A DNA stretch of 40,292 nucleotides from Fibrobacter sp. (GTDB taxonomy: Bacteria; Fibrobacterota; Fibrobacteria; Fibrobacterales; Fibrobacteraceae), in NCBI GenBank assembly GCA_024689485.1, contig JAILDK010000056.1, positions 1-40,292 of the forward strand, written 5' to 3'. Below the pieces are notes generated by a model. The model searched no databases, had not been told where the DNA came from, and was given only the letters and a program-made list of their open reading frames with translations. The position numbers were made by a program, and so were the translations under genes. Position 1 is the stretch's first letter. Every line of letters begins with the position of its first letter. Shown piece by piece: positions 7,612 through 15,846 of this stretch.

Positions 7612-9524
7612 TTGTCAAAGCTCCATGTAATTCCGTAGAGGAATCGCACGCCTTCGGGGCGGTAACCTGCAGCCGGTTCATAAAGGCTGTGATTCAAGTT
7701 GTCAATGCGCGTGTACAGCGAGAACGAAAGAATTCGCATACGCGCTTCAAAGTTCAAAGCAAGATAATGCTTGAGCTCGACGACTTCCAGCACTTCTTCT
7801 TCCGTTTCCTCGTCTTCAGTCACTTGTAGATCGTAACGGTTGCCGAACCAGGTGAAATTGAACGCTACGCTCACACCTAAGCGGTTCTTCACAAATTTAT
7901 CCGACCAGCGGATGTAGCCTTTGTAATAAAGGTCCGTGACATCAATCGGACGGTTCTGCTTTGCCAAGGACTGCTCACGTTCCAAATAGAGCTGCCAATT
8001 TCCAATCGAAAATCCGGCCGCCACATACCAGTCAAGTGCTTCCGCATAATCCAAATTGACCCACTGCGAAGCCGTTTCAATGGACTCCAAGCCTTCTCCC
8101 GTCACCCAGCGCTGCTTGATCGGATTGTCTACGTATTCGTAGCGCAAGCCGACACCGTAAAAGATTCCGCCCGGATTCCATTCCAAATCTCCGGTCATGC
8201 GCACGCGTTCTTCTTCCTTCAAATCTTGATTCGGATAAGCATAACGGGCGCGGTTGTAAACCTTAAGCTCATCCACATCGGGGAAGCGCACATCGTTTCT
8301 AAAAGATCCCTTGAGGTCCACGTGGTACGGCAAGTGCAACGTCGCATAGGCAGAAGTCATCTTCGCCACTTCGACGGAATCAAAGATGTTCGAATTGCGC
8401 AGCGCGCCCGCTTGGACTCTAAAGTCGAGGAACGCGAGTTCATCTTTCAATTCCAAATAGTAAAGTTCTCGGTCCTGCTTGTAACGGGAATTGAGTTCGG
8501 TAAATTCGTACTGCATGCGAAGCGCTGGATTCAGCGGAAGCTTTAACGCAATTCCACCTTCGCCATTGACCGTCTCATATTTCAAGGCATTGGTCACGCC
8601 ATACCAGGTTGTATCCTGAATCGTTTCGCCGTCTTCATCCAGAGTATCCTGAACGCTCTTCACCAAATCCGGTAGACTGTCGTAATTGATCTCATGTTCG
8701 CCGCTGTAAATGCTCGCGTAAATTTCTAAAGGCTTGATCGGGTACAGCGATCCGCGAATGCCATACGTAAACGAACGCAGCTCCGTGTTCAACGGATCTT
8801 TCAAATAGGTTACGCTACTGTAATCAGTCGTATCCTGTGTGTACGCATACGGCGGTACGTCGTCGTTTTCCACCACGAGATAGCTCATGCTCGCTACAAC
8901 CGTCCCCTTAGGAAGGTACCAGGCAATCGCAGGCTTAAAGTGCGTCGTATTCATTTGTACGTTGCGCCCGGTAAACGGAATCTGCGAAGAGTCTCGACCC
9001 AAAGCAAAGAACGGCTGATGGGTTACGTCCTGATAGCGAAAGACCTTTGAACTGTCGTTTGAATAGCTCGCCCAACCGATGTCCAATTCAATGCTGTCGA
9101 GAAGGAGACGTCTAAAGTCCAAACCGAACGCGTTTCCGTTAAACGAATAACGTTCCCAAAGGATATGCGTTTCAGGCGTGTCCACTGGAATTCCGCGGGC
9201 AAAATTTTCTTTCATCACGCCATTTTCGCCGTACATCGAAAGCTGAGTTTCATCGTATTCGAGCGGGAACGTAAAAATGCCAGCAATCTTAGAGGGGAGT
9301 CTGCGCGTAGGGCTACCGATTCCTGCAGAACGGAAATCCAAATCCGGATTACCGAGGATCGAGGTTCCCAAAATCCATTCCGCCTTCTGACCTTCCAAGT
9401 CGTAGGTGCGTTCTGCAATCTCCGGAGTTTCCGCTCCCTTCCGCGCCGTGCTCAATTCATCGACAGCAGCGAGTGCTGGCGAAAGGAACAGGCAAAGCGT
9501 GATGAGAATCGCAAAAAAAGGCAT
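7608..9524 (-). CDS. Outer-membrane beta-barrel protein, TonB-receptor-like without an evident plug
   Basis: 638 aa with a signal peptide (ALITLC-type hydrophobic core, ending PALA before AVDEL). The rest is a long run of alternating amphipathic strands rich in Tyr, Trp and Phe, with charged loops such as YTQDTTDYSSVTY and EDEETEEEVLEV. The last blocks (FSLYTRIDNLNHSLYEPAAG, then GVRFLYGITWSF) resemble the closing strands of TonB-dependent receptors, where the IDNL motif is common. No TonB box or plug domain is obvious and the protein starts its strands early. It is therefore either a plug-less relative or a porin-like protein; substrate unknown. The start is supported by a weak GAGAG upstream. 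It is divergent from the thioredoxin gene across 60 bp. Confidence 0.7.
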   Translation of the reverse strand: MPFFAILITLCLFLSPALAAVDELSTARKGAETPEIAERTYDLEGQKAEWILGTSILGNPDLDFRSAGIGSPTRRLPSKIAGIFTFPLEYDETQLSMYGENGVMKENFARGIPVDTPETHILWERYSFNGNAFGLDFRRLLLDSIELDIGWASYSNDSSKVFRYQDVTHQPFFALGRDSSQIPFTGRNVQMNTTHFKPAIAWYLPKGTVVASMSYLVVENDDVPPYAYTQDTTDYSSVTYLKDPLNTELRSFTYGIRGSLYPIKPLEIYASIYSGEHEINYDSLPDLVKSVQDTLDEDGETIQDTTWYGVTNALKYETVNGEGGIALKLPLNPALRMQYEFTELNSRYKQDRELYYLELKDELAFLDFRVQAGALRNSNIFDSVEVAKMTSAYATLHLPYHVDLKGSFRNDVRFPDVDELKVYNRARYAYPNQDLKEEERVRMTGDLEWNPGGIFYGVGLRYEYVDNPIKQRWVTGEGLESIETASQWVNLDYAEALDWYVAAGFSIGNWQLYLEREQSLAKQNRPIDVTDLYYKGYIRWSDKFVKNRLGVSVAFNFTWFGNRYDLQVTEDEETEEEVLEVVELKHYLALNFEARMRILSFSLYTRIDNLNHSLYEPAAGYRPEGVRFLYGITWSFDN

Positions 9525-9584
9525 ATCTATACTCTCGGGGTAGAAAAATAGCTATTTTATAGCAAAAATTTAGAGAGGTGAAGC

Positions 9585-9902
9585 ATGTCCGTTCTCAATG
9601 TGACAGAAAAAGATTTTGACCAGGTGATTAATTCTGGTAAACTCGTCTTGGTGGACTTCTGGGCCGTATGGTGCAGACCGTGCCAGATGATGGGTCCTGT
9701 GATGGAAGAACTCGCTCAAGAATTCGACGAAAAGATTGTCGTTGCCAAGGTGGACGTGGATTCAAACGAAGCTCTTTGCACCCGTTTCGGCATCACGAAC
9801 ATCCCGAACATGAAGCTTTTTAAGAATGGTTTGGAAGTCGCAAACATCGTGGGTGCAGTTCCCAAGAATACGCTTGTCGCCGCCATCACCAAGAACCTCT
9901 AA
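9585..9902 (+). CDS. trxA: Thioredoxin
   Basis: 105 aa, the usual thioredoxin length. The fold markers are all present: VLVDFWAVWC, the active-site CxxC at Cys30-Cys33, KVDVDSNEALCTRFGI, and the cis-proline block NIPNMKLFKNG. The active site is WCRPC rather than the common WCGPC, placing an arginine between the cysteines next to the proline; this would be expected to change redox potential or partner choice. A third cysteine (Cys65) is present. A GAGAGGTG ribosome-binding site precedes the ATG. The gene stands alone between the divergent barrel gene and a strong terminator, so it is probably monocistronic. The symbol is given on family grounds; paralogs elsewhere cannot be excluded. Confidence 0.92.
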   Translation: MSVLNVTEKDFDQVINSGKLVLVDFWAVWCRPCQMMGPVMEELAQEFDEKIVVAKVDVDSNEALCTRFGITNIPNMKLFKNGLEVANIVGAVPKNTLVAAITKNL

Positions 9903-9923
9903 TTTTTATCTCGTTTAAACAGG

Positions 9924-9958
9924 GAACCCATTCCAACTTGGAATGGGTTCGTTTTTTT
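9924..9958 (+). terminator. Rho-independent terminator of the thioredoxin gene
   Basis: A perfect 11-bp stem (GAACCCATTCC, 9924-9934, with its complement at 9940-9950), a five-base loop and a run of seven T at 9952-9958. It starts 22 bases after the stop codon. Confidence 0.93.
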
Positions 9959-10009
9959 GTGTGGGAAACGTCACAATTCCGGAAAGAATAGGGGACTTGT
10001 AGCGTATTC

Positions 10010-10028
10010 GTTGCAAAATTTTTGCAAC
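10010..10028. promoter_or_regulatory. Inverted repeat overlapping a -35 element (putative operator)
   Basis: Perfect 8-bp arms (GTTGCAAA and TTTGCAAC) around a 3-bp centre. The right arm contains the -35 hexamer of the promoter at 10022-10050, a position typical of a repressor site. No regulator can be named. Confidence 0.5.
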
Positions 10029-10050
10029 AATTTCTCGTTTCTTATATAAT
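10022..10050 (+). promoter_or_regulatory. Sigma-70-type promoter of the InlB-repeat gene
   Basis: TTGCAA at 10022-10027, a 17-base spacer and a perfect TATAAT at 10045-10050. The predicted transcript start near 10057 leaves a leader of about 28 bases, with a GGGAGG ribosome-binding site at 10073-10078 and the ATG at 10085. Confidence 0.75.
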
Positions 10051-10084
10051 TTTTAAGTAAAGGAATGTTTACGGGAGGCGTTTT

Positions 10085-12457
10085 ATGAACTTTTCGCAAA
10101 AATTGGGAAAGATTCTCGTTGGATCTTGCCTGGCTTTGATGGGTCAGGCTTTTGCTATGGATGCCTGGGTCGATGCGGCGAGCAGCAAAGCTCCGGCAGA
10201 TACCACCATCGAAAAAAAGACTTACTATAAAATCGGTACAGCTGCAGAACTCGCTTGGTTCATGAAGCAAACGGACTTGGACAACCAAGATACAACCGTT
10301 TCAATCAATGCCATTCTCACGGCCGACATCGATTTGGGCGGAAAGCTCTGGACTCCGATTGCTCCGGGTACAGGATTGACCATATATAGCGGAACATTCG
10401 ATGGAAACGGACATTCCATCAGCAATCTGTACATCAAGGGATCGGAACTCTCCGCACTCTATGAAGCCAAAGGCTATGAAAATTACAAGACCTATCTTCA
10501 AAATTTAGGTCTTTTTGGAACCATCAACGCCACCGTAAAAAATCTAGCCTTGTTGGATGTGAGTATCGAAACCTCTCAGGACCAAGGAATTATCGCGGGT
10601 GATAGATATCAGATTTCTACAGGAGCTCTTGTCGCCTATAGCATTTCTGGAACGTTGGACCATATCTATACAACAGGAACTATTACCGTCAGCGGTTATG
10701 GACAGGGTGTCGGCGGCATTGTGGGAACTGCCAAAAGCGTGAAACTCACCAATAGCTTGAGTCGTGTCCAATTGATTGCGAGCGGCAATAAATCGTATCT
10801 CGGCGGTCTTATTGGCGTTACTGAATCGTATTCCACTATTCAATTCTGCGTTTACGATGGACCTGCCATTGTGAATACGGGAGACAGCTGCATTTCTGCA
10901 GCTCTGATCGGCTATTACAAATCGGGCTCTGCAAACGTTACATCCGCTTTCTATGACGAAGATATTTTAACAGACAGCTTGGGAATTGCGGTTTCCGAAT
11001 TGAATACGAGTGAAGTCGTTTGTCAGTTGAACGGCGGAACTTGGGAAAATGAAGTCTGCTCCAACGAAACTTCCAATGTTTGGTCCGAAGGCTTTTCTCA
11101 GGTTTCCTTGTTCGGTGCAGATGGTTACTGGGTAACCTTTGATGCGAATGGGGGAGCTTTCTCGGAATTCGCAAAGACAAGCAAGACCGTCGTCGCGAAT
11201 GCTGCGATTACCGCCGATGAAATCGAAACCCCAACTCGTGACGACTACTTCTTTGTGGGCTGGGCTTTGAACGCAGAGGCTACCGAAGCCGAAGATTTAG
11301 GAATGGCAACCGCCAAAACGACCGTCTATGCGGTTTGGGACGCAGGTTACACCGTCGCCTTCAATTCCACTTCCGGAATGTTCTCTGACAGTGATGACGT
11401 CAAGACCGTGAAAGTTGCGACCGACGGAGCCATTTCCGTGGACGGTTTCGATCCTTTGACAGCCTATGAAGACGCAGAAAGTGTCAAGCATTACTTCACC
11501 GGTTGGGCTTATACGGAAAACGCCACCGTGGATGATACTTTGAATTTGGCAAGCATCGCTTTGAACGAATCGAATACGGCGATTGATGCCAATACCAAAA
11601 CGCTCAATCTGTATGCGGTCTGGACTTCGGAACCGACTTACACGGTGACGTTCAACGCAAACGGTCATGCGACGCCGAACGTTCAGTCTGTGGTAGTGAC
11701 ATCGAGCAAGGAAATCGTTGCTCCGACCGTAACCGTCGCAAACGGCTATGAACTTGTCGGCTGGTACACCGATGCGGATTGCTCCGAAGGAAAAGAATAC
11801 ACCTTTGGCGCTACCACTGAAGAAAATATTACGTTGTACGCCAAGTGGAAAGCTACAAGCTACAGCATCACGTATAACTTGAACGGCGGCACAAACGGCA
11901 ATAATCCGGCCTCCTACACCGTGGAAAGCTTTACGATTACCCTCAAGAACGCCAAGCGTGACGGTTACACCTTCGTTGGCTGGTTCTACGACAAGGATCT
12001 GACGAATGCCGCATCGCAGATTACGGCGGGCAGCACCGGGGACGTCACGCTCTACGCAAAGTGGAAAGCTCTGACTTACTCGATCTACTACCTCGCCGGT
12101 AAGGATGCCTATGGAACCGTTGCCGCCGACACCAAGGCTTATGGGGAATCCATCAAGCTCAAGGATTCGACGGGAGCCTTTGTCCGTGAAGGATACCTGC
12201 TCGCAGGCTGGGCAACATCGGATGGTGGCGAAAAGGTTTATGACTTTGGCGCGACCTACGACAAGAATGCGAACCTGATCCTTTACGCCGTCTGGGTGGA
12301 TGATCCGAACAGCATTCCTGTGCTGAAGTCGCAGAAGGTGAACCTGCGCCGTAGCCAGTCGAATGTTTGGTATGATCTGCGCGGTCGAAAGCTCGGTCAA
12401 AAGCCGACCGTCCAGGGCACTTACTTCTACAACGGCAAACGCATTGTTGTGAAGTAA
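10085..12457 (+). CDS. Surface protein with GLUG-like and InlB/Listeria-Bacteroides repeats
   Basis: 790 aa with signal peptide (LGKILVGSCLALMGQAFA before MDAW) and a strong ribosome-binding site. Residues about 40-300 are right-handed-helix-like with GLUG-type motifs (FDGNGHSISNLYI, LGLFGTINATVKNLALLD, GVGGIVGTAKSVKLTNS, LGGLIGVTESYSTI). Residues about 350-745 hold five copies of the InlB B / Listeria-Bacteroides repeat, each starting with a YxVTFxANGG-like strand and ending in TLYAKW or TVYAVW, with a central GWxxxA or GWYxD turn. The last 40 residues (WYDLRGRKLGQKP, then GTYFYNGKRIVVK) look like a C-terminal surface-sorting tail of the kind used by type IX secretion. Such repeats are common in adhesins. 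Role here unknown; probably cell-surface. Confidence 0.8.
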   Translation: MNFSQKLGKILVGSCLALMGQAFAMDAWVDAASSKAPADTTIEKKTYYKIGTAAELAWFMKQTDLDNQDTTVSINAILTADIDLGGKLWTPIAPGTGLTIYSGTFDGNGHSISNLYIKGSELSALYEAKGYENYKTYLQNLGLFGTINATVKNLALLDVSIETSQDQGIIAGDRYQISTGALVAYSISGTLDHIYTTGTITVSGYGQGVGGIVGTAKSVKLTNSLSRVQLIASGNKSYLGGLIGVTESYSTIQFCVYDGPAIVNTGDSCISAALIGYYKSGSANVTSAFYDEDILTDSLGIAVSELNTSEVVCQLNGGTWENEVCSNETSNVWSEGFSQVSLFGADGYWVTFDANGGAFSEFAKTSKTVVANAAITADEIETPTRDDYFFVGWALNAEATEAEDLGMATAKTTVYAVWDAGYTVAFNSTSGMFSDSDDVKTVKVATDGAISVDGFDPLTAYEDAESVKHYFTGWAYTENATVDDTLNLASIALNESNTAIDANTKTLNLYAVWTSEPTYTVTFNANGHATPNVQSVVVTSSKEIVAPTVTVANGYELVGWYTDADCSEGKEYTFGATTEENITLYAKWKATSYSITYNLNGGTNGNNPASYTVESFTITLKNAKRDGYTFVGWFYDKDLTNAASQITAGSTGDVTLYAKWKALTYSIYYLAGKDAYGTVAADTKAYGESIKLKDSTGAFVREGYLLAGWATSDGGEKVYDFGATYDKNANLILYAVWVDDPNSIPVLKSQKVNLRRSQSNVWYDLRGRKLGQKPTVQGTYFYNGKRIVVK

Positions 12458-12478
12458 AAATTCCAAGAATGACACCAA

Positions 12479-12506
12479 AAAAGACCCGCAGTAATGCGGG
12501 TCTTTT
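12479..12506. terminator. Bidirectional terminator between the InlB-repeat gene and the trp operon
   Basis: A 12-bp perfect stem (AAAAGACCCGCA and its complement) with a four-base GTAA loop. Read on the minus strand it is followed by six T, so it ends the trp transcript well; on the plus strand TTTTCATTTT follows, so it can also serve the repeat-protein gene. Confidence 0.9.
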
Positions 12507-12527
12507 CATTTTCCAAAGTGGGGAAGT

Positions 12528-14126
12528 TTAGAACTGCTGAGTGGCGTACTTCACTTCTTCGATCTTCTTCAGAACGGAGCCGTCTTCCATCGCCTTCATT
12601 GCCATGTCGTAGCCTTCCTTCACCGTCTTCGCCTTGTTGCTAATATAAAGGGCTGCACCCGCATTCAAAGCGCAGGCATACTTGATGCCCGGGCGACCCT
12701 TGCCATTCAACAGATCCATGGCGAGCGCAAAGTTGTCTGCGCCTGTACCCCCGGCGAGATCTTCCGGGTCCACAGACGGAACGCCGAATTCCTTCGGATC
12801 CAAGCGGTATTCGCGGTAAACGCCATCTTCAAGAATTTCTGCAATCGTCGACGGAACGCACGGAGAAATTTCGTCATAGCCGTCATCGCTGATGGCGACC
12901 ATCACACGCTTTGCACCGAGAGCCTTCGCCGCCTTGGTAAACGGTTCAAGCACCGATTTGCTGTAAACACCGAGCATCAAGTACTTCGCTTCAGCCGGGT
13001 TCGTGAGAGGTCCAAGCAGGTTCATAATGGTCTTCACGCCCAGGGCTGCACGCACCGGCGCCGCAAAGCGCATGGCACTGTGGTAAACCGGAGCCATGAG
13101 GAACACAAAGTTCGTCTTGTCGATGACCGTTGCAGCCTGTGCCGGCGTCATATCAAGCTTAAAGCCAGCCGCTGTATAGAAGTCCGCAGCACCCGACTTA
13201 CTCGAAACAGCGCGGTTACCATGCTTTGCCACCTTTGCACCGCAAGTTGCGGCGATCAGGCCCGAAAGGGAACTCACGTTAAAGCTTCCCTTTCCGTCGC
13301 CACCCGTACCCACGATATCCGTGAGTTCGGCCCCGCTGTACGGGAAACGGCGCTTCTTCTTGTTCAGCACGTAAGCGCAGCCGGCGATTTCGTCTGCCAC
13401 AGGGCCCTTGGCAAAGAGAGCGGTCAAGATGCCCGCCATCTGACGTTCATCCATAATGCCGTCTGTCAGATCTTCCATAAAGAGTTCTGCCGTTTTACGG
13501 GTCAGATCCTTACCGTCCATGAGCGTATTCAAAATACCACGCACATCGAGCGGTTCGCGACGGTAGTTGAGGAAAGCCTTGAAGAATTCATCAGCACGGC
13601 CGCTTGCAATGGATTCCGGATGGAACTGCACGCCTTCAATCGGCATCGTCTTGTGGCGAATGCCCATAATGTCGCCGTCCGTCGCACGTGCGGTGATTTC
13701 AAAATCCGAAGGAAGCGTCGATTCATCAATCACAAGACTGTGGTAACGCGTAAAGATGTTCTTCTTGCCGATGGTGCGGAAAAGGCCCTTGCCGTCCAAG
13801 TCAATTTCTTCTGCAATGCCATGCTTAATGAACTTCGCCTGCACAATCTTTGCGCCAAAGGCGTAGCCGATTGCCTGGTGACCGAGGCACACGCCGAGAA
13901 TCGGAAGCTTTCCTGCAAAGTGCTTGATCGCTTCCACGGAAATGCCTGCATCTTCCGGACGACCCGGACCCGGGCTCACGATCAAACGGCTCGGATTCAA
14001 TGCTTCAATTTCCTGGACGGTGCATTCACGGCTGCGGAGCACGCGAATTTCTTCCGGGGTGATTTTTGCCAGCGCCTGATAGACGTTGTAAGTAAAGGAA
14101 TCGTAGTTGTCGATAATGACGATCAT
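12528..14126 (-). CDS. trpGD: Anthranilate synthase glutaminase / anthranilate phosphoribosyltransferase fusion (TrpGD)
   Basis: 532 aa from the ATG at 14126, preceded by AGGAG (minus strand, 14136-14140) lying inside the end of trpE. Residues 1-190 are the TrpG amidotransferase: IIDNYDSFTYN, SPGPGRPEDAG, nucleophile Cys80 in LGVCLGHQAIG, and the His169/Glu171 pair in GVQFHPES. Residues about 196-532 are TrpD, which attaches phosphoribosyl pyrophosphate to anthranilate: GTGGDGKGSFNVSS (273 onward), KHGNRAVSSKSGAADF, FLMAPVYHSAM and NLLGPLTNPA. The same fusion is known from Escherichia coli. It catalyses part of the first step and all of the second step of tryptophan synthesis. No trpC, trpF, trpB or trpA follows; a terminator does, so those genes are elsewhere. 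One base separates it from trpE. Confidence 0.95.
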   Translation of the reverse strand: MIVIIDNYDSFTYNVYQALAKITPEEIRVLRSRECTVQEIEALNPSRLIVSPGPGRPEDAGISVEAIKHFAGKLPILGVCLGHQAIGYAFGAKIVQAKFIKHGIAEEIDLDGKGLFRTIGKKNIFTRYHSLVIDESTLPSDFEITARATDGDIMGIRHKTMPIEGVQFHPESIASGRADEFFKAFLNYRREPLDVRGILNTLMDGKDLTRKTAELFMEDLTDGIMDERQMAGILTALFAKGPVADEIAGCAYVLNKKKRRFPYSGAELTDIVGTGGDGKGSFNVSSLSGLIAATCGAKVAKHGNRAVSSKSGAADFYTAAGFKLDMTPAQAATVIDKTNFVFLMAPVYHSAMRFAAPVRAALGVKTIMNLLGPLTNPAEAKYLMLGVYSKSVLEPFTKAAKALGAKRVMVAISDDGYDEISPCVPSTIAEILEDGVYREYRLDPKEFGVPSVDPEDLAGGTGADNFALAMDLLNGKGRPGIKYACALNAGAALYISNKAKTVKEGYDMAMKAMEDGSVLKKIEEVKYATQQF

Positions 14127-14127
14127 T

Positions 14128-15537
14128 TTAATTTTCTCCTTCCAGCACGGCGCGGATGGCACCCAATTTCTCGTTCGTTTCTTCGAATTCACGTTCGGCG
14201 TTAGAAGCTGCGACAATGCCGCCGCCAGCCTGCAAGCTGATCGTCTTGCCCTGCTTCAAGCAGCAACGAATAGCAATGCAAAAGTCCAAATCGCCGTCGG
14301 ATTCCATGTAGCCCACAGCACCCGCGTAGAAGCGACGCTTGACTTTTTCAAGGCCAGAAAGAATTTCGATAGCGCTGATTTTCGGAGCGCCGCTCACCGT
14401 TCCCGCCGGGAAGCTCGAACGCAAGACTTCAATCGCCTTCTTGCCCTTCGAAACCTTACCCTGCACATCGGAAACAAGGTGAATCACATGGCTGAACTTT
14501 TCGCAATCCATGTACTTGGTCGTTTCCACGGTACCCGCTTCGCAAACGCGGCCGAGATCGTTGCGGGCAAGATCCACGAGCATCAAATGTTCTGCGCGTT
14601 CCTTCGGATCGCCCTTCAAATTCTTGATGAGTGCTTCATCTTCCGCTTCATCCTTACCGCGGCGACGTGTACCGGCAATCGGGTGAATCGTAGCAACGCC
14701 TTCGCGCACACGCACAAGGCTTTCCGGCGAAGCACCGATAAACTGATGCGTACCATAGTCGAGGTAGAACATGTACGGCGACGGGTTCACCGTGCGGAGT
14801 CGGCGGTAAACGTCCAACGCTTCGATGTCGCTTGCAAACTGGACGCGACGAGAAGGAACCGCCTGCACAATGTCGCCTGCGATAATGTGCTTCTGCAATT
14901 CCGCAACCTTTGCCACGTATTCCTTGCGAGACTTTTCGATGTCCGTCATCGTGATGCCCTTGCTGTATTTGGCTTCCGGGGCGAGATAGCTGAAGTCCAG
15001 ATCCGCGAGGCGCTTCTTGATGTTTTCAATCGCAGACGGCAAATCGATCTGGTGTTCTTCGTAGTTCAAAGCGAACAGGTGAAGCTTTTCGGTAAAGTGG
15101 TCAAAGACAATGTAAATGTGACCGATCAAGAATTCCGCTTCCGGAATGTTCAATTCGTCGACCTGCGGGGCAAGGCGAATCGTATCGCAGCGGGCGCAGA
15201 ATTCATAACCGAGGTATCCCACGCCCGAAGAGGGAATTGGGATCTGGTTAGGCGGAACCGTATTTTCCGCAGAAATCTTCAGGAGGGCGTCGAGAATGTC
15301 GCCTTCGCCTTCCTTCAAAAAGACGCTTTCCTTGCCGTCTACGACAATGCTCACATCCTTTTCATTCTGACGCAAGCGGAAGCCTTCGTCCACCATCAAA
15401 GTGGAATAACGGCTGCGTCCATGCGCAAAGCTCGCCGATTCAAAGATTGCCTTAGCGCCGAGCTTCTTCGCCAGGGAGAATGGGGTGTAACGTTCACCGG
15501 GGAGCGCTACATAGATGCTGTCTGTTCTTTCGGTCAT
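14128..15537 (-). CDS. trpE: Anthranilate synthase component I (TrpE)
   Basis: 469 aa from the ATG at 15537, chosen for its AAGGAAG ribosome-binding site (15543-15549); an in-frame ATG at 15570 lies at the foot of the attenuator and has none. It makes anthranilate from chorismate with ammonia supplied by TrpG. Chorismate-binding core: FIGASPES, IAGTRRRGKDEAED, LARNDLGRV, SFPAGTVSGAPK, YAGAVGYM, CIAIRC and QAGGGIVAASNAEREFEET. Near the N-terminus, IFESASF (Glu33, Ser34) matches the LLES-type element involved in feedback inhibition by tryptophan, so allosteric control is likely retained. First structural gene of the operon, controlled by the leader upstream. Confidence 0.95.
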   Translation of the reverse strand: MTERTDSIYVALPGERYTPFSLAKKLGAKAIFESASFAHGRSRYSTLMVDEGFRLRQNEKDVSIVVDGKESVFLKEGEGDILDALLKISAENTVPPNQIPIPSSGVGYLGYEFCARCDTIRLAPQVDELNIPEAEFLIGHIYIVFDHFTEKLHLFALNYEEHQIDLPSAIENIKKRLADLDFSYLAPEAKYSKGITMTDIEKSRKEYVAKVAELQKHIIAGDIVQAVPSRRVQFASDIEALDVYRRLRTVNPSPYMFYLDYGTHQFIGASPESLVRVREGVATIHPIAGTRRRGKDEAEDEALIKNLKGDPKERAEHLMLVDLARNDLGRVCEAGTVETTKYMDCEKFSHVIHLVSDVQGKVSKGKKAIEVLRSSFPAGTVSGAPKISAIEILSGLEKVKRRFYAGAVGYMESDGDLDFCIAIRCCLKQGKTISLQAGGGIVAASNAEREFEETNEKLGAIRAVLEGEN

Positions 15538-15570
15538 GATTTCTTCCTTGTTGAAAATTCCTTGTGGCAT

Positions 15571-15600
15571 AAAAAAAGGCCCCGATTTAATATCGGAGCC
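15571..15600 (-). terminator. trp attenuator (Rho-independent terminator in the trpE leader)
   Basis: On the minus strand a 9-bp stem (GGCTCCGAT with ATCGGGGCC, one G-U pair) and a five-base loop are followed by seven T, directly before trpE. The left arm (CTCCGAT, 15592-15598) is also complementary to ATCGGAG at 15648-15654 inside the leader peptide gene. That gives a mutually exclusive antiterminator. Confidence 0.88.
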
Positions 15601-15623
15601 GCATCTGCCTTCTTTTATGATTT

Positions 15624-15639
15624 TTGATCAAATGATCAA
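15624..15639 (-). promoter_or_regulatory. Small palindrome at the end of the trp leader peptide
   Basis: 7-bp arms (TTGATCA and TGATCAA) with a two-base centre, overlapping the leader stop codon (15636-15638). It lies between the two antiterminator segments and could stack them together or act as a pause hairpin. Role inferred only. Confidence 0.4.
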
Positions 15640-15710
15640 CACGCGTACTCCGATTTCGAAGTGCGCCACCACCAGTTGTTGCCGTTGAGTGTGATGATCG
15701 TATTATTCAT
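15636..15710 (-). CDS. trpL: trp operon leader peptide (24 aa, three consecutive Trp)
   Basis: Short frame from the ATG at 15710 to the TGA at 15636-15638, encoding MNNTIITLNGNNWWWRTSKS followed by EYAC. Three tandem TGG codons (13-15) in 24 residues are very unlikely by chance. The peptide sits immediately before a terminator that precedes trpE, which is the hallmark of ribosome-mediated attenuation. A ribosome stalled on the Trp codons would leave ATCGGAG (codons 19-21) free to pair with the terminator's left arm; a ribosome that reaches the stop codon would cover it. No strong ribosome-binding site is visible. Confidence 0.85.
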   Translation of the reverse strand: MNNTIITLNGNNWWWRTSKSEYAC

Positions 15711-15711
15711 A

Positions 15712-15747
15712 CGCAAAGAAAATAAAAAAGCTTTTTCGCTATGGCAA
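15712..15747 (-). promoter_or_regulatory. Candidate trp operon promoter (weak)
   Basis: On the minus strand TTGCCA, a 17-base spacer and TATTTT lie just before the leader peptide ATG. The implied transcript start is only a few bases before that ATG, giving an almost leaderless message, so the true promoter may be slightly further upstream. Confidence 0.3.
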
Positions 15748-15846
15748 TGGGAAAGTTTAAAATTTTCTCAGGAAATATACGAATTCCGTACAAATTTGAA
15801 ATTTAGAATGATATATTATCAAAGAAATTCAATTCCAGGATATGCT

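Noticed and set aside
13080-15627. Long plus-strand frames opposite trpE and trpGD
   Set aside because: Both enzymes are fully conserved on the minus strand with ribosome-binding sites and an attenuator; the antisense frames follow from rare use of TTA, CTA and TCA.
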